Shown here: positions 8,942 to 17,784 of the stretch, in pieces | Position numbering within the stretch: position 1 is the first letter of the stretch | Layout: each line of letters opens with the position of its first letter | Source of the DNA: an uncultured Hellea sp. | GTDB lineage: Bacteria; Pseudomonadota; Alphaproteobacteria; Caulobacterales; Maricaulaceae | Direction: 5' to 3' | DNA: 33,059 bases | Assembly (NCBI GenBank): GCA_938007935.1 | Contig: CALLMD010000030.1 | Span: 1 to 33,059 of the forward strand | Notes under the pieces: generated by a model | What the model was told of the DNA's origin: nothing | The model's input: only the letters and a program-made list of their open reading frames with translations | Databases searched by the model: none | Position numbers and translations under genes: made by a program

Positions 8942-9361
8942 ATGATGATAAAATTTCAAATTATGTTTTCAATATTGGCCCTCTCCATATATTCTGGAGC
9001 CATCGCACAAGAGAGCGCAGCTACGAAGTCTCTCCAAGACCCCGTTAATATCAACGAAGTTATCTCTCAAGGACAAAGAGCTGGCAGCAACCACCCTAGC
9101 ATGAACGCCTTTTTCGAGGGTGACTTCACGAAAGCAGAAATTGAGCTTGAACGGGAGTTTTTATGTCTTAAACGCGGTAAAAGAGTAATAGAAAACGCGG
9201 CTTTTGAAGCCGTCAGCGGACAACTTCGTTCGTAAGAGCTAGGGTCCATATCAAGCGCAACAACGCCTTCAACTAGCCCTCTGAGCGGCGGAGCCACTTC
9301 TTCAATTCGACGGGTATCGCTGACGGAAACCGTTAAAACAAAACAGGCCGCGGCATACTAA
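8942..9361 (+). pseudogene. Exported protein of unknown family, interrupted by a stop
   Basis: A 97-codon open frame begins with a clear signal peptide (hydrophobic core then SGAIAQ) and a good AGGGG ribosome site. It continues with MNAFFEGDFTKAEIELEREF and CLKRGKRVIENAAFEAV, reminiscent of the first helical pair of a TPR-type exported protein. It stops at 9233-9235. The same frame then stays open and protein-like for 41 more codons (ELGSISSATTPSTSPLSGGA and on to TKQAAAY, stop at 9359-9361). Another frame after that reads GKVTDHDFSFLLNYI. This looks like a longer gene decaying by point mutation. A functional short protein is possible but less likely. I do not recognise the family. Confidence 0.5.
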
Positions 9362-9457
9362 CTGACGGTAAAGTCACCGATCATGATTTTTCCTTTTTAT
9401 TAAACTATATCTAAACACGATGGGACATATTATGGATTGTTTTGGCGAAAAGTAATA

Positions 9458-9974
9458 ATGGTTGAACCCTTAATCGGTGAAACTGACGTATGCTCGAACT
9501 GTAATGCACTTTTATTTTTCGATGATTAACTTGATCAGGTTAACGAAACGCACCGCTTAGAAATTTTGAGCCAATCGAAGGCAGCCTATGCATGTCAGGC
9601 CAACCATAGATATTGTTCAGCCTGTGATACTAATGCGACAGAAGGGGGACTACGTGGCGGATGCGCAATATGTTCTTCAGCGGGAAAAACCGAGGGGGTA
9701 TCGCGCTCCAAGAGATATCTATTTTTCTAATGTGAACCCGAGTCCCCTTTATGGTTTTGCATACAACCCGAAAGACTTAAAGTGCCTAAATTGCAAGCAG
9801 CCAATAGATTTCGAAAAATCCGAAGCACTCGTTTGTGACAAAGGTCATCGTCATTGTTCAAAATGTGCCTGCCAGCATATACCTTCAAATCACAGTGTGT
9901 GTCCAGAGTGTATGAATGGGCCAACAGAACGACTTGTTGTTGGAATATCCGTATCGATTAGTTTATTTTTATAG
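9458..9974 (+). pseudogene. Cysteine-rich zinc-binding protein with two related domains, frameshifted
   Basis: Two copies of the same Cys/His pattern occur in different frames. Domain 1, in the frame of the ATG at 9458, has DVCSNCNALLFF, an in-frame stop at 9527-9529, then AYACQANHRYCSAC and GGCAICSSAGK. Domain 2, in the frame ending at 9974, has LKCLNCKQPIDFEK, LVCDKGHRHCSKC and VCPECMNG. Both follow C-x2-C, then C-x3/4-H-x2-C-x2-C, then C-x2-C, as in treble-clef or RING-like zinc folds. The switch of frame falls near an A/G-rich run around 9682-9696. A single ancestral gene with one nonsense and one frameshift mutation explains this best. Function unknown. Expression of the second half from 9588 as a separate protein cannot be excluded, but no ribosome site supports it. 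Confidence 0.6.
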
Positions 9975-10374
9975 TGCTAAAATTGATTTACCAAATGATT
10001 GTTGAACAGAGTGCTTTGACTTGGTGTGCACTCTGCTTTATTGAGTTAAACGGAGCCCCTGTAGTAAAATTCCGTACTCAGTTGAGATCTTGTGGTTCAT
10101 ACATGTCAAAAGTTGAAAGTAACTTGAATAAGCAAAGTTACTATTACCAACAATATTTGTTGAGTATGCGCAAAGAATTAGACGTTGGTTTGTATTCGGC
10201 AAAATACGATTCACCGACATTCGAAATATGCAAGCGAGCTAGTTCACCAAGCAATCCAGCGGGTTGGAGGTTACCCAAACCCTTGGGAGCAACCATATTT
10301 GGACGGCATGTAAATCTTGTCTAGCTGAAGCCAGCAAGCTAATGGCAGACAAAGCGGGCGATAAGACTTATTAG
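9974..10374 (+). pseudogene. Uncharacterised coding remnant with CxxC pairs
   Basis: A frame opening at a GTG that overlaps the preceding stop (9972-9974) encodes up to 116 residues, including LTWCALCFIELNG and FEICKRASSPSNPAGW. Near 10285 the protein-like reading moves to another frame, which gives NHIWTACKSCLAEASKL and ends at a TAG at 10372-10374, just before the second att-like repeat. The CxxC pairs suggest another zinc-binding segment, perhaps part of the same ancestral gene as 9458-9974. No family is recognised. It may be non-coding drift, hence the low confidence. Confidence 0.35.
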
Positions 10375-10394
10375 CTATAATCTAAACAAACTTT

Positions 10395-10503
10395 TGTGCC
10401 ACAAACTGCATAGTTAGCCGTGCTACAAAATCAAATTTGACTTCATTAAGTTATTGTTTTATATGGTTTTATCTGCTCAGCATCGTGCTGTGTGGGGGCA
10501 CCA
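10395..10503 (+). repeat. Att-like 109-bp repeat, copy 2
   Basis: It aligns gap-free with 28929-29037. The last 25 bases (10479-10503, ending GTGTGGGGGCACCA) are identical to 29013-29037, and the block taagttattgttttat at 10447-10462 is shared by all three copies. Two 12-base boxes (TGTGCCACAAAC at 10395 and CGTGCTACAAAA at 10419) start exactly 24 bases apart in both copies. It lies at the left border of the alpha-glucan locus. Likely an attachment-site or integrase-leader scar. Confidence 0.65.
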
Positions 10504-10964
10504 CTAACCATTATGGCGTTGAATTTGGCTAATCCTTAGAGCTTGTATTTCCGTCACGAAATTTCCCTAAAAGTCCCGACTTTTCAGCTCGTTTGCCTTT
10601 CTGGCGAACGATATGAGGTTCGGTGCCCTGTTTAGGCACCAACTTTTCTTCTATAAATACCAATTAAAGCACTGAAATACTTACACATCACCTCAGATTA
10701 TCTCTGACAATCTCGGATTTTCGAGTAAATTGTGCCACAAGCTGTGCTACAAATTGTGCTACAAATCCTTTACCAAAAGCTGCCAAAACAGTCTCCATAA
10801 TGCCATCACAAGCAATTACTAGATAGCCAGAGAACGTCTGAAATCAACGGATGGGTTAGGAATTAAATGAATAATATTGATCACTATTCCTTTGGAGAAG
10901 TATAAACATCCCATTGCCGGACGTTAGCAAGATATTCATGACCCCACACCCTAACTACATTTCA
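10504..10964. other. Non-coding interval with hairpins and 12-bp boxes
   Basis: About 460 bases without a gene. It holds two inverted repeats: CGTTTGCC/GGCGAACG (10590-10597 with 10603-10610, one mismatched pair) and GGTGCC/GGCACC (10622-10627 with 10635-10640), the second followed by AACTTTTCTT. It also holds the three TGTGC(C/T)ACAA boxes described separately. No promoter could be assigned. Confidence 0.5.
10731..10766 (+). repeat. Three tandem 12-bp boxes
   Basis: TGTGCCACAAGC, TGTGCTACAAAT and TGTGCTACAAAT follow each other without spacing. They match box for box the three 12-mers at 29126-29161 that overlap the start of the integrase fragment, and the pairs inside the att-like repeats. 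They may be integrase arm-binding sites or the relic of a second integrase start; in frame they would encode CHKLCYKLCYK after a TTG. Confidence 0.6.
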
Positions 10965-11642
10965 TCATTTATTTTGTAAAAAACTATTCACCGTTAAACG
11001 GCCTGTTCTTGGGTTTTGGCTGAATGGCAAAATTTTAGGAATAAACCCGGAATGTAAGATTATGCCTCTATAAAGAATGCACCGATTATAAGCAGCGTCA
11101 ATTTTACCTATGCGTTCAAATTGCTCCGTATCTTCACGAAAATAATCTCTTCTTGGAAGGCCGAATATTTTTGCCTCATCTTGAAGGGCTTTTTTGTAAA
11201 GCTCAAAGCGATCTTGGTGAACGGTCTCAAACCCCGTTTGACGATGTCTGTAAAAGGCTGTGCCGCCTGTCTCAGGCCCTGACAAATAATGAAGCAATGC
11301 CAATCGCCCCTTCTCCAAACCATCATAATGCGGTAGCGATTGTATGGGCATAAGGTCTTGGGGCCGCGTTGTGACGAGTGAGTAAGCACATTCGGTCAAT
11401 TCCGCACCGTCATGCATATCAAAGACATTAATCAACACCTCTTTGAGGAGCGCCATTCGTTCGCCCAAATAGGCGGGATTCGCTTGCGCGCGGATGCCCG
11501 GATAAAAGGGTCCGAGTTTCTGATATTGCTTGGACGCGGCATCTCTGAGTAAAGCTTCGGGATCAGAATAAAAATCATCTATAATGACGACAGGCTCTTG
11601 CTCCAGTCCAAATCGTTCAACCTTGTAATTAAGTTCCGCCAT
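10965..11642 (-). CDS. DUF6445 family protein
   Basis: A 225-residue cytoplasmic-looking protein (no signal peptide) that resembles the DUF6445 family often found next to tryptophan-halogenase-like genes and TonB receptors in Caulobacterales and sphingomonads. Visible landmarks are VVIIDDFYSDPEALLRDA at the N-terminus, PHYDG near the middle, GGTAFYRHRQTGFE, and a late HSGF. The HYD and late His resemble the metal ligands of 2-oxoglutarate/Fe(II) dioxygenases (HxD...H), which suggests an oxygenase-like fold, but this is an inference. It is the last gene of the GH97-esterase-GH13 operon, 6 bases after the GH13 stop, so it is probably made together with starch-degrading enzymes. Substrate unknown. 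Confidence 0.75.
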   Translation of the reverse strand: MAELNYKVERFGLEQEPVVIIDDFYSDPEALLRDAASKQYQKLGPFYPGIRAQANPAYLGERMALLKEVLINVFDMHDGAELTECAYSLVTTRPQDLMPIQSLPHYDGLEKGRLALLHYLSGPETGGTAFYRHRQTGFETVHQDRFELYKKALQDEAKIFGLPRRDYFREDTEQFERIGKIDAAYNRCILYRGIILHSGFIPKILPFSQNPRTGRLTVNSFLQNK

Positions 11643-11648
11643 GTCGTC

Positions 11649-13016
11649 TTATCGGATATAAATACGATATTCCCAAGGCTGTAATGATAGATTTGTTTTG
11701 GGCGTCAGGGTCACGGAACCAGCGGAGCTAAATGTTTTGTATTTGCCCTGCATAGCTTCACCCGAAATTTGAACATCGAGCGCTGTATCTGACAGGTTAA
11801 AGACACCCACAATGGCGCTATTCGCGTCTTTACGGACAAAACTTAAAACCTCTCTTGGATAAGATGATGTCAAAACTTCCAGCGGCTCGCCCCACTCCCC
11901 ATTCCAAAGAACAGAATGGCTTTCTTTCAAATCAATGAGCTTTGTAATGAGTTCCTCATCAGGATGATTACCCCACTCAATCAAGTCTTTTTCAAAAAAC
12001 TCCAGACGCTTCTGATTGCCAGCTTCTTGGCCATTATAAATTAGAGGAATGCCGTCGCCAACAAATGACAGCGCGAGCACCGCCTCAAAAGAGTCGCCAT
12101 AAATTTCGCCAGTAGATCCATCCCAAGTGTTTTGGTCGTGATTTTCTGTGTAGCTCATGCGCATTGCGCCTTTGGGCCATTGCGTTTGATAGTCGGTGTA
12201 ATAGCCGGCCATGTCCGTCGCATCAGCTTTGCCTTTGACGATGTCCTGCATGATTTCTTTCCAGCGCCACGCATAGCTGGCATCAAAAGCCTTTTCGTGC
12301 AGTTCGGGTTCTTGCCATTCCGCAAGCATGAAGACAGGCTTTATGGCATCAAGTTTGGGGCGAACCGAATTCCAGAAATCTGTGGGCACCATGCCCGCGA
12401 CATCACAGCGATAGCCATCAATCCCGACATCACGCACCCAATATAGCAGCGATTCTGCCATATAATCACGCAGGCCGTCCTGCGAATAATCTAAATCTGC
12501 AACGTCATACCAATCTGTCTCCGGCGGGTGTTGCATTTCACCATTTTCATTGCGCGTGTAATATTCGGGATGCTCGGTGATGAGAAAATTATCCCAGGCC
12601 GTATGATTGGCCACCCAATCGATAATCACTTTCATATCCATAGCATGCGCGGCATCGACAAGGGATTTGAAGTCTTCCAATGTGCCCAGATCAGGATTAA
12701 CTGCTTGAAAATCTTTCACCGCATAAGGACTGCCCATCGAGCCTTTGCGTTTCGCTTCGCCGATGGGGTGAATAGGCATGAACCAGAGGATATCAACGCC
12801 GAGGGATTTAATTCGCGCAAGGTCTGCCTCCACGGCTTTAAAGGTTCCGGCCTCAGAATATTGGCGCGTATTGATTTGATAGATGACGGCGTCTTTTGCC
12901 CATTCTGGGGATTGTACGCTCGATTCAGTTTGCGGCGCAGGGTCGTCAGCGGTCTTAGAGACAGGCTGGCAGCCCCATAAAAATGCCGCCAATGCCGTTA
13001 AATAAATAGCCTTCAT
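11649..13016 (-). CDS. GH13 alpha-amylase family lipoprotein
   Basis: A 455-residue glycoside hydrolase family 13 enzyme. The start at 13016 gives a lipoprotein signal ending FLWGC (Cys16) and overlaps the esterase stop as ATGA; an in-frame ATG at 13088 inside the esterase gene is rejected. The barrel shows VIYQINTRQYS, the substrate motif VIIDWVANHT, GIDGYRCDVAG (nucleophile Asp205), VFMLAEWQEPE (acid/base Glu233) and YTENHDQNTW (Asp294), so all three catalytic acids are present. A short C-terminal beta domain follows. It should cleave alpha-1,4-glucosidic bonds in maltodextrins at the outer membrane or in the periplasm; exact product range is unknown. It sits third in the GH97 operon. Confidence 0.9.
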   Translation of the reverse strand: MKAIYLTALAAFLWGCQPVSKTADDPAPQTESSVQSPEWAKDAVIYQINTRQYSEAGTFKAVEADLARIKSLGVDILWFMPIHPIGEAKRKGSMGSPYAVKDFQAVNPDLGTLEDFKSLVDAAHAMDMKVIIDWVANHTAWDNFLITEHPEYYTRNENGEMQHPPETDWYDVADLDYSQDGLRDYMAESLLYWVRDVGIDGYRCDVAGMVPTDFWNSVRPKLDAIKPVFMLAEWQEPELHEKAFDASYAWRWKEIMQDIVKGKADATDMAGYYTDYQTQWPKGAMRMSYTENHDQNTWDGSTGEIYGDSFEAVLALSFVGDGIPLIYNGQEAGNQKRLEFFEKDLIEWGNHPDEELITKLIDLKESHSVLWNGEWGEPLEVLTSSYPREVLSFVRKDANSAIVGVFNLSDTALDVQISGEAMQGKYKTFSSAGSVTLTPKTNLSLQPWEYRIYIR

Positions 13017-13990
13017 TTTTCTTCTCCGCCATCTAGGCTGCGGCCCTCTAATAGGAAGGTCAGCGGGATATGGACACGGTTCCGCCAAGCTCGCTCGGAA
13101 TGGTCATGGCCTTCGAATTTTCGCGTTGTCCAATTGACCCCGCGCTCATATCCCGCAGCAAGAAGCGCCGCGTCAATTCGGTCTTGATAACCCTCATAAT
13201 TATAATCCAGCGTCAGCGTGCCATAATCAAAATAGAGCCGATGAGTTTTGGGATCAGGTAGATTGTCCTTAAAATACTCAACCAATTTTCCCTCAGCGAG
13301 CGGGAAATGGGTGCTGACATTCCCTGCCGCACCGTAAACATCCGGATATTCGCTGATCGCATAGAGCGAGATTAACCCGCCCATGGAAGAACCCATAATT
13401 GAGGTATCTTGCGGCCCTGTCAGGGTGCGATATTTTCCGTCTATAAAAGGCTTAAGCTCGGCGGTTAGAAACTTCAAATAGCCATCCGCACGTAATCCTT
13501 GGACGTCAAATTCGGGCATCGCCGCTTTGAAATCTTTGGCGAATAACTCTCCCGCCTTTTGCGGAAAGTAATCAGCATTGCGCCACTTATCTATGCTATG
13601 CGGGGCCACGATAATGGCTTCGCGAATATCTCCGCTTTTAATGAGGGCCGTCATGGCCTCATCAACGCCCCAATCCCAACCTGAATATTTTGAGGCGGCA
13701 GGATCAAAGACATTTTGTCCGTCATGCATGTAAATCACGGGATAACGCTTCTCGGGCGCGGTCTCATAGGAGGGTGGCAACCAAATCTCGACATCGCGCG
13801 CCGTGACAAATTCGGATGAAAAGGCGCGCTCATAAACGACGTTACCCGTTATGCCTTTATAGTCTCCTGCGACACTATTGGGATCGACAGGCGTTTCTTG
13901 TGACCAATCGACTTCAGGCTCAGACGATTGCTGCGCGGAGCAAGCCAGTAGAGTTAAGCTCGCAAAGGTTAGGCTGACCGCCCTTATCAT
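13013..13990 (-). CDS. Esterase-like alpha/beta hydrolase lipoprotein
   Basis: A 325-residue alpha/beta hydrolase of the enterochelin-esterase-like (putative esterase) family. It is exported as a lipoprotein (LTLLAC, Cys17). After a linker the fold shows RYPVIYMHDGQNVFD, AIIVAPHSIDKWR, the nucleophile elbow MGSSMGG (Ser202), a strand RLYFDYGT offering Asp255, and FEGHDHSERAW with His295/His297 as the likely catalytic histidine. Its start overlaps the GH97 stop and its stop overlaps the GH13 start, both as ATGA, so the three are translationally coupled. It may remove acyl groups from alpha-glucan or attack another ester; relatives include carbohydrate esterases as well as siderophore esterases. 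Substrate not known. Confidence 0.87.
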   Translation of the reverse strand: MIRAVSLTFASLTLLACSAQQSSEPEVDWSQETPVDPNSVAGDYKGITGNVVYERAFSSEFVTARDVEIWLPPSYETAPEKRYPVIYMHDGQNVFDPAASKYSGWDWGVDEAMTALIKSGDIREAIIVAPHSIDKWRNADYFPQKAGELFAKDFKAAMPEFDVQGLRADGYLKFLTAELKPFIDGKYRTLTGPQDTSIMGSSMGGLISLYAISEYPDVYGAAGNVSTHFPLAEGKLVEYFKDNLPDPKTHRLYFDYGTLTLDYNYEGYQDRIDAALLAAGYERGVNWTTRKFEGHDHSERAWRNRVHIPLTFLLEGRSLDGGEEK

Positions 13991-16140
13991 GGCTTTTTCA
14001 AGCGAATAGCGGCGCCGCCACTGCGCCCCAAGGCCAGCGATAATTTATCGGCGGCTGTCACATCCCTCGTTTCAATCACGATGTCATAGGGATTAGTCTC
14101 ATAATCGGCATCTGGCCCGTCACGATAGATTTGAGCCTCATATGTCCCCTCACCTAAGAAGCTGAGATCGACGATAAGCTTGCGGGCATCCGCATCGGTT
14201 AGCGCCGCGACATACCAATCTTCGGAATTGCGGTCTTTGCGCGCGATGACAGCATAATCGCCAACCTCGCCGTCCAGCGCTATAGACTCCTCCCAATCCG
14301 TTGGGACATCTTTGATAAATTGGAAGGCATCCGGCCGCGCCTCGTAATTGCGTTCCAAATCCATCACCATTTGGATGGGCGAATAGATGGCGACGAAAAG
14401 CGAAAGCTCTTTAGCGAGCGTATGTTCAATCCGAGAACGATGATCATTACGTTGTAAGTCCTCGGCGACAACGGGCATCTCATTCGGGCGCAAATCAAAA
14501 GCGCCTGCTGTGTAATCCATCGGGCCTGAGAGCATGCGTGTATAGAGCAAATCAAGCACATGGTCAGGCCCATTTGGCGGGATGCCCCAGGCATTAAATT
14601 CCTGTCCGCGCGCGCCTTCGCGAGATACCCAATTCGGGTAAGTGCGGCGTAGGCCTGTATCTTTGACGGGCTCATGCGGGTTCATGGCAATCTTGTGTTC
14701 GGCGGCAAGCTTGACGACTTTTAGGTGATGGTCAACCATCGCCTGACTGTCGTGAAACTCATATTTTGCAATGCCGTTTTCATCGACACGCTTAATATCG
14801 CCTGCATCAGCGACATAGCCTGATTTAATCACGCGCACATCATGGGCTTCCATCAAATCCATCGCAGCTTCGATCTGGTTTTCATAATTGCTGATATTGC
14901 CCGACGTTTCGTGATGCCCGATCAGGCGCACCCCGACCTCTCGGCCATAACGGGCGACATCTTCAATATCGAAATCAGGATAGGTTTCGGTGAAGGAAAA
15001 GACATCGCCATTATGAAACCAATCCCCATCCCAGCCCACATTCCAGCCCTCGACGAGCACGCCGTCAAAGCCATGCTTGGCCGCGAAATCCATTTTATCC
15101 TTGGTCGCCTGCGTCGTCGCCGCATGATGGTTTATCGGCCCGTCCGTATTGCCCCAGGTCCCTTCTTTGACATGTTGTTCCCACCAAATACCGGCATATT
15201 TTCCGGGCGTGACCCATGAGACATCGCCCAGCTTATTCGGCTCATTGAGATTCAAGATAAGGTCAGAATTAATCAGGCCGATGGCTTCATCCGCAATCTG
15301 CACGGTCCGCCACGGCGTTTTGAACGGCGTTTGTGTTTTGACCAAATGCCCATCGGCGCGCGGGGTCAAATCCGCCCGCAAGACACCTTCGCGCTGTTGA
15401 TGCAGTGACATGGCGGAATAATCGACCAGCGCCGCTTCGTGGATAGACAGGTGAATGCCATTTTCCTTTTCAAAGGTCGCGGGCGTATGCACCATTTGCA
15501 GCTCGCCCACAGGCTTCTCGCTGTAAAGATATTCATAGCGGTTATACATGCGCGCGGGAATGGTCCAAGAATTTGTGCCTTGCCCGACATTGAAATCGGT
15601 CAGTTCCCGCGTAATGAAAACCTCGCCCAGACCTGGCTGCTCCGGCACCTCATAGCGAAAGCCGATGCCGTCATTAAAAGCTTTGACGCGGATGTTGAAT
15701 TTCAGATTTGGGCTGACGCGCTCCGCCTTTATCAGCAGCTCTTTATGATTGTCGCGCACGAGGCGGCGCTCTCCCCAAGGCTGTTCCCATGTTGTATCGG
15801 ATGCGCCTGTTTCAAAAGAGAGAATACGTAAATCTTTATCGAGCCCATGTTGATTGGCAAAAAGCAGGCCGAGGCGCGAGTCGCCTATGACTTCTTCCCC
15901 GCCGCGCGTTATTGTGTAACGGAGCATTCCGCCTTCATCCCGCAGGGTGATTTCGTTTTTCCCGTCGGGGGAAGCCAAGCTCACCATTTGCACCTCACGC
16001 TCTGACAGAGACGACGCTGCATTTTGACTCGCAAGAGGCGCATCTGTTTTCACCGGATCGCTCTGCTGCGAGGCAGGCCGGCACCCGGAAAAAACAAGGG
16101 CTGAACCCAACATTAAAAGAGCGGCGTGACGCATATACAT
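13987..16140 (-). CDS. GH97 alpha-glucosidase lipoprotein (SusB-like)
   Basis: A 717-residue glycoside hydrolase family 97 protein. The start at 16140 has GGGGA 8 bases upstream; a lipoprotein signal ends LVFSGC (Cys20). The N-terminal beta domain (SLASPDGKNEITLRDEGG) is followed by the barrel with GVLVEGWNVGWDGDW and the family signature NPHEPVKDTGLRRTYPN, then EGARGQEFNAW. Acidic residues Glu490, Glu508 and Glu514 fall in the motifs that carry the catalytic glutamates in family 97. Length matches SusB-type alpha-glucosidases, which release glucose from malto-oligosaccharides in the periplasm; some family members act on alpha-galactosides. First gene of the operon with esterase, GH13 and DUF6445, divergent from a halogenase gene. 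Confidence 0.92.
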   Translation of the reverse strand: MYMRHAALLMLGSALVFSGCRPASQQSDPVKTDAPLASQNAASSLSEREVQMVSLASPDGKNEITLRDEGGMLRYTITRGGEEVIGDSRLGLLFANQHGLDKDLRILSFETGASDTTWEQPWGERRLVRDNHKELLIKAERVSPNLKFNIRVKAFNDGIGFRYEVPEQPGLGEVFITRELTDFNVGQGTNSWTIPARMYNRYEYLYSEKPVGELQMVHTPATFEKENGIHLSIHEAALVDYSAMSLHQQREGVLRADLTPRADGHLVKTQTPFKTPWRTVQIADEAIGLINSDLILNLNEPNKLGDVSWVTPGKYAGIWWEQHVKEGTWGNTDGPINHHAATTQATKDKMDFAAKHGFDGVLVEGWNVGWDGDWFHNGDVFSFTETYPDFDIEDVARYGREVGVRLIGHHETSGNISNYENQIEAAMDLMEAHDVRVIKSGYVADAGDIKRVDENGIAKYEFHDSQAMVDHHLKVVKLAAEHKIAMNPHEPVKDTGLRRTYPNWVSREGARGQEFNAWGIPPNGPDHVLDLLYTRMLSGPMDYTAGAFDLRPNEMPVVAEDLQRNDHRSRIEHTLAKELSLFVAIYSPIQMVMDLERNYEARPDAFQFIKDVPTDWEESIALDGEVGDYAVIARKDRNSEDWYVAALTDADARKLIVDLSFLGEGTYEAQIYRDGPDADYETNPYDIVIETRDVTAADKLSLALGRSGGAAIRLKKP

Positions 16141-16174
16141 TCTAAGAATCCCCGTTTATAATTCTGTGAAATCA

Positions 16175-16192
16175 TTTACAATATTTTGTAAA
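16175..16192. promoter_or_regulatory. AT-rich palindrome between GH97 and halogenase genes
   Basis: TTTACA and TGTAAA form a perfect 6-bp inverted repeat around ATATTT. It lies 35 bases before the GH97 start in a divergent promoter region. Related TGTAAA-containing sites occur at 16241, 22454 and 28709. Likely a binding site for a regulator of the alpha-glucan locus. Confidence 0.5.
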
Positions 16193-16240
16193 ATTTTTAA
16201 AGCTAATTTGTATAAACGCTGAAATTATTGATATTTTTAA

Positions 16241-16256
16241 TGTAATTTTTTGCAAA
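16241..16256 (+). promoter_or_regulatory. Candidate operator of the alpha-glucan regulon
   Basis: TGTAATTTTTTGCAAA aligns with TGTAAATTTATGCAAT at 28709-28724 and TGTAAATTTTTACATT at 22455-22470. It ends one base before the first possible start of the halogenase gene at 16258. Binding by the LacI regulator at 26162 is inferred only from recurrence. Confidence 0.45.
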
Positions 16257-16257
16257 C

Positions 16258-17784
16258 ATGTTAGAAAAACATATGAATGACAAACCCATTGAAAAATTAG
16301 CCATCATTGGCGGAGGCTCTGCGGGCTGGATGACCGCAGCGGCTTTGTCTAACGCTTTGGGTAAGTCTGTGGACATCACGCTAATCGAATCCGAAGCCAT
16401 CGGCACGGTCGGCGTTGGCGAAGCGACCATCCCGCCCATTCGTCAGTTCAATGAGCGGCTCGGTATCAGCGAAGGTGATTTTCTACGCGCCACTCAGGGT
16501 AGCTTTAAGCTTGGAATCGAATTTGCGGGATGGACTAAAGAAGGCGAAACTTACTTCCACCCCTTCGGTCATTATGGTGCTGATTTTGATGTCCATGTTC
16601 CCTTTCATCATTATTGGCTCGCAGACCAACTCACCGAACAAAAGGCCGGGCCTCTTGATGATTTCAGCATTTGCTACGCCGCCTCAAAAGCCGGACGGTT
16701 CAGTCACCCCAATCGTGATCCGCGTCAAATTCAGTCACGGCTTGACTATGCTTATCATTTTGATGCAACGCTTTACGCTCAATATTTACGGGCTTATTCC
16801 GAAAAACGCGGCGTAACCCGCATAGAAGGACGCGTCGACAATGTTAGGCTTCATCCGGAAACAGGTTATATTCTTGGCGCAGACCTGAGCGAAGGGCAAA
16901 CCATTGATGCAGATTTCTTTATCGACTGCACGGGATTTATAGCCGTATTGATCGAAAAGGCGATGAAGACAGGCTATGAAGATTGGTCTGAATGGTTACC
17001 CTGCAATCGTGCCGTGGCTATTCCTTGTGAAAGCACGGGCGACATCCTCCCTTACACACGCTCGACCTGCCGCAAAGCCGGCTGGCAATGGCGCATTCCA
17101 CTGCAACACAGAACAGGAAATGGCTATGTCTATTGTGATGCCTTCACAACGCCGGAAGAAGCGGAAACCACTCTACGAGACACGCTTGACGGAGCTCCCA
17201 TGGCTGAGGCGAAACACTTGCGCTTTGTCACGGGACGACGCAAGAAATTCTGGAATAAAAACTGTGTGGCTATCGGACTATCCGCCGGATTTATGGAGCC
17301 GCTGGAATCGACATCTCTTCACCTAATACAATCCGGCATTATGCGGCTGCTAACATTATTTCCCAGCCGTAATATTTCACCGCTTCTGGCTGAGGAATAT
17401 AACAAAGTCACGACCGAAGAATATGAGCGTATCCGTGATTTTCTTGTCCTGCATTACATCGCAAATGAACGCGAGGAGCCTTTCTGGAAAAAAATGGCTG
17501 CGCTCGACATATCTGAAACGCTCCAATTTAAAATAGATCACTTCCAAGAGAACGGACTTATCTCCCTCGACGCACGAGAATTATTTGGCAAACCCAGTTG
17601 GCTAGCCGTTATGGTCGGACAAGGCCTGACACCTAAACGCGCGCCCGGCCTTTCAAGCCGCGCCGATATTCGCGGCATTCCCGTTGCGCAGCGTTTCGAG
17701 CAAGTCAAAAACGCTATACGAAGCGCCACAGACGCCATGCCTACCCATTCACAAGCAATTCAAGCCATGATGAAGGCGCGTTAG
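16258..17784 (+). CDS. Tryptophan-halogenase-like flavin-dependent enzyme
   Basis: A 508-residue protein of the tryptophan 7-halogenase family. These flavoenzymes use FADH2, oxygen and halide to halogenate indole-type substrates; several from TonB-receptor gene clusters, such as BrvH, accept indole. The flavin motif GGGSAGW is at residues 18-24. The lysine of SFKLGIEF is Lys84, or 79 counted from the second Met at 16273. The WxWxIP motif reads GWQWRIPL (275-282), and MEPLEST carries Glu350. The residues needed for chemistry are therefore present. No flavin reductase gene is in view. Neither candidate start has a strong ribosome site. It diverges from GH97 and its stop overlaps that of the next halogenase. 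Its real substrate in a sugar locus is unknown. Confidence 0.9.
   Translation: MLEKHMNDKPIEKLAIIGGGSAGWMTAAALSNALGKSVDITLIESEAIGTVGVGEATIPPIRQFNERLGISEGDFLRATQGSFKLGIEFAGWTKEGETYFHPFGHYGADFDVHVPFHHYWLADQLTEQKAGPLDDFSICYAASKAGRFSHPNRDPRQIQSRLDYAYHFDATLYAQYLRAYSEKRGVTRIEGRVDNVRLHPETGYILGADLSEGQTIDADFFIDCTGFIAVLIEKAMKTGYEDWSEWLPCNRAVAIPCESTGDILPYTRSTCRKAGWQWRIPLQHRTGNGYVYCDAFTTPEEAETTLRDTLDGAPMAEAKHLRFVTGRRKKFWNKNCVAIGLSAGFMEPLESTSLHLIQSGIMRLLTLFPSRNISPLLAEEYNKVTTEEYERIRDFLVLHYIANEREEPFWKKMAALDISETLQFKIDHFQENGLISLDARELFGKPSWLAVMVGQGLTPKRAPGLSSRADIRGIPVAQRFEQVKNAIRSATDAMPTHSQAIQAMMKAR

Noticed and set aside
10590..10640. Two hairpins as terminators
   Set aside because: No gene ends just before them and the T run is weak; kept only as a note in the non-coding interval.
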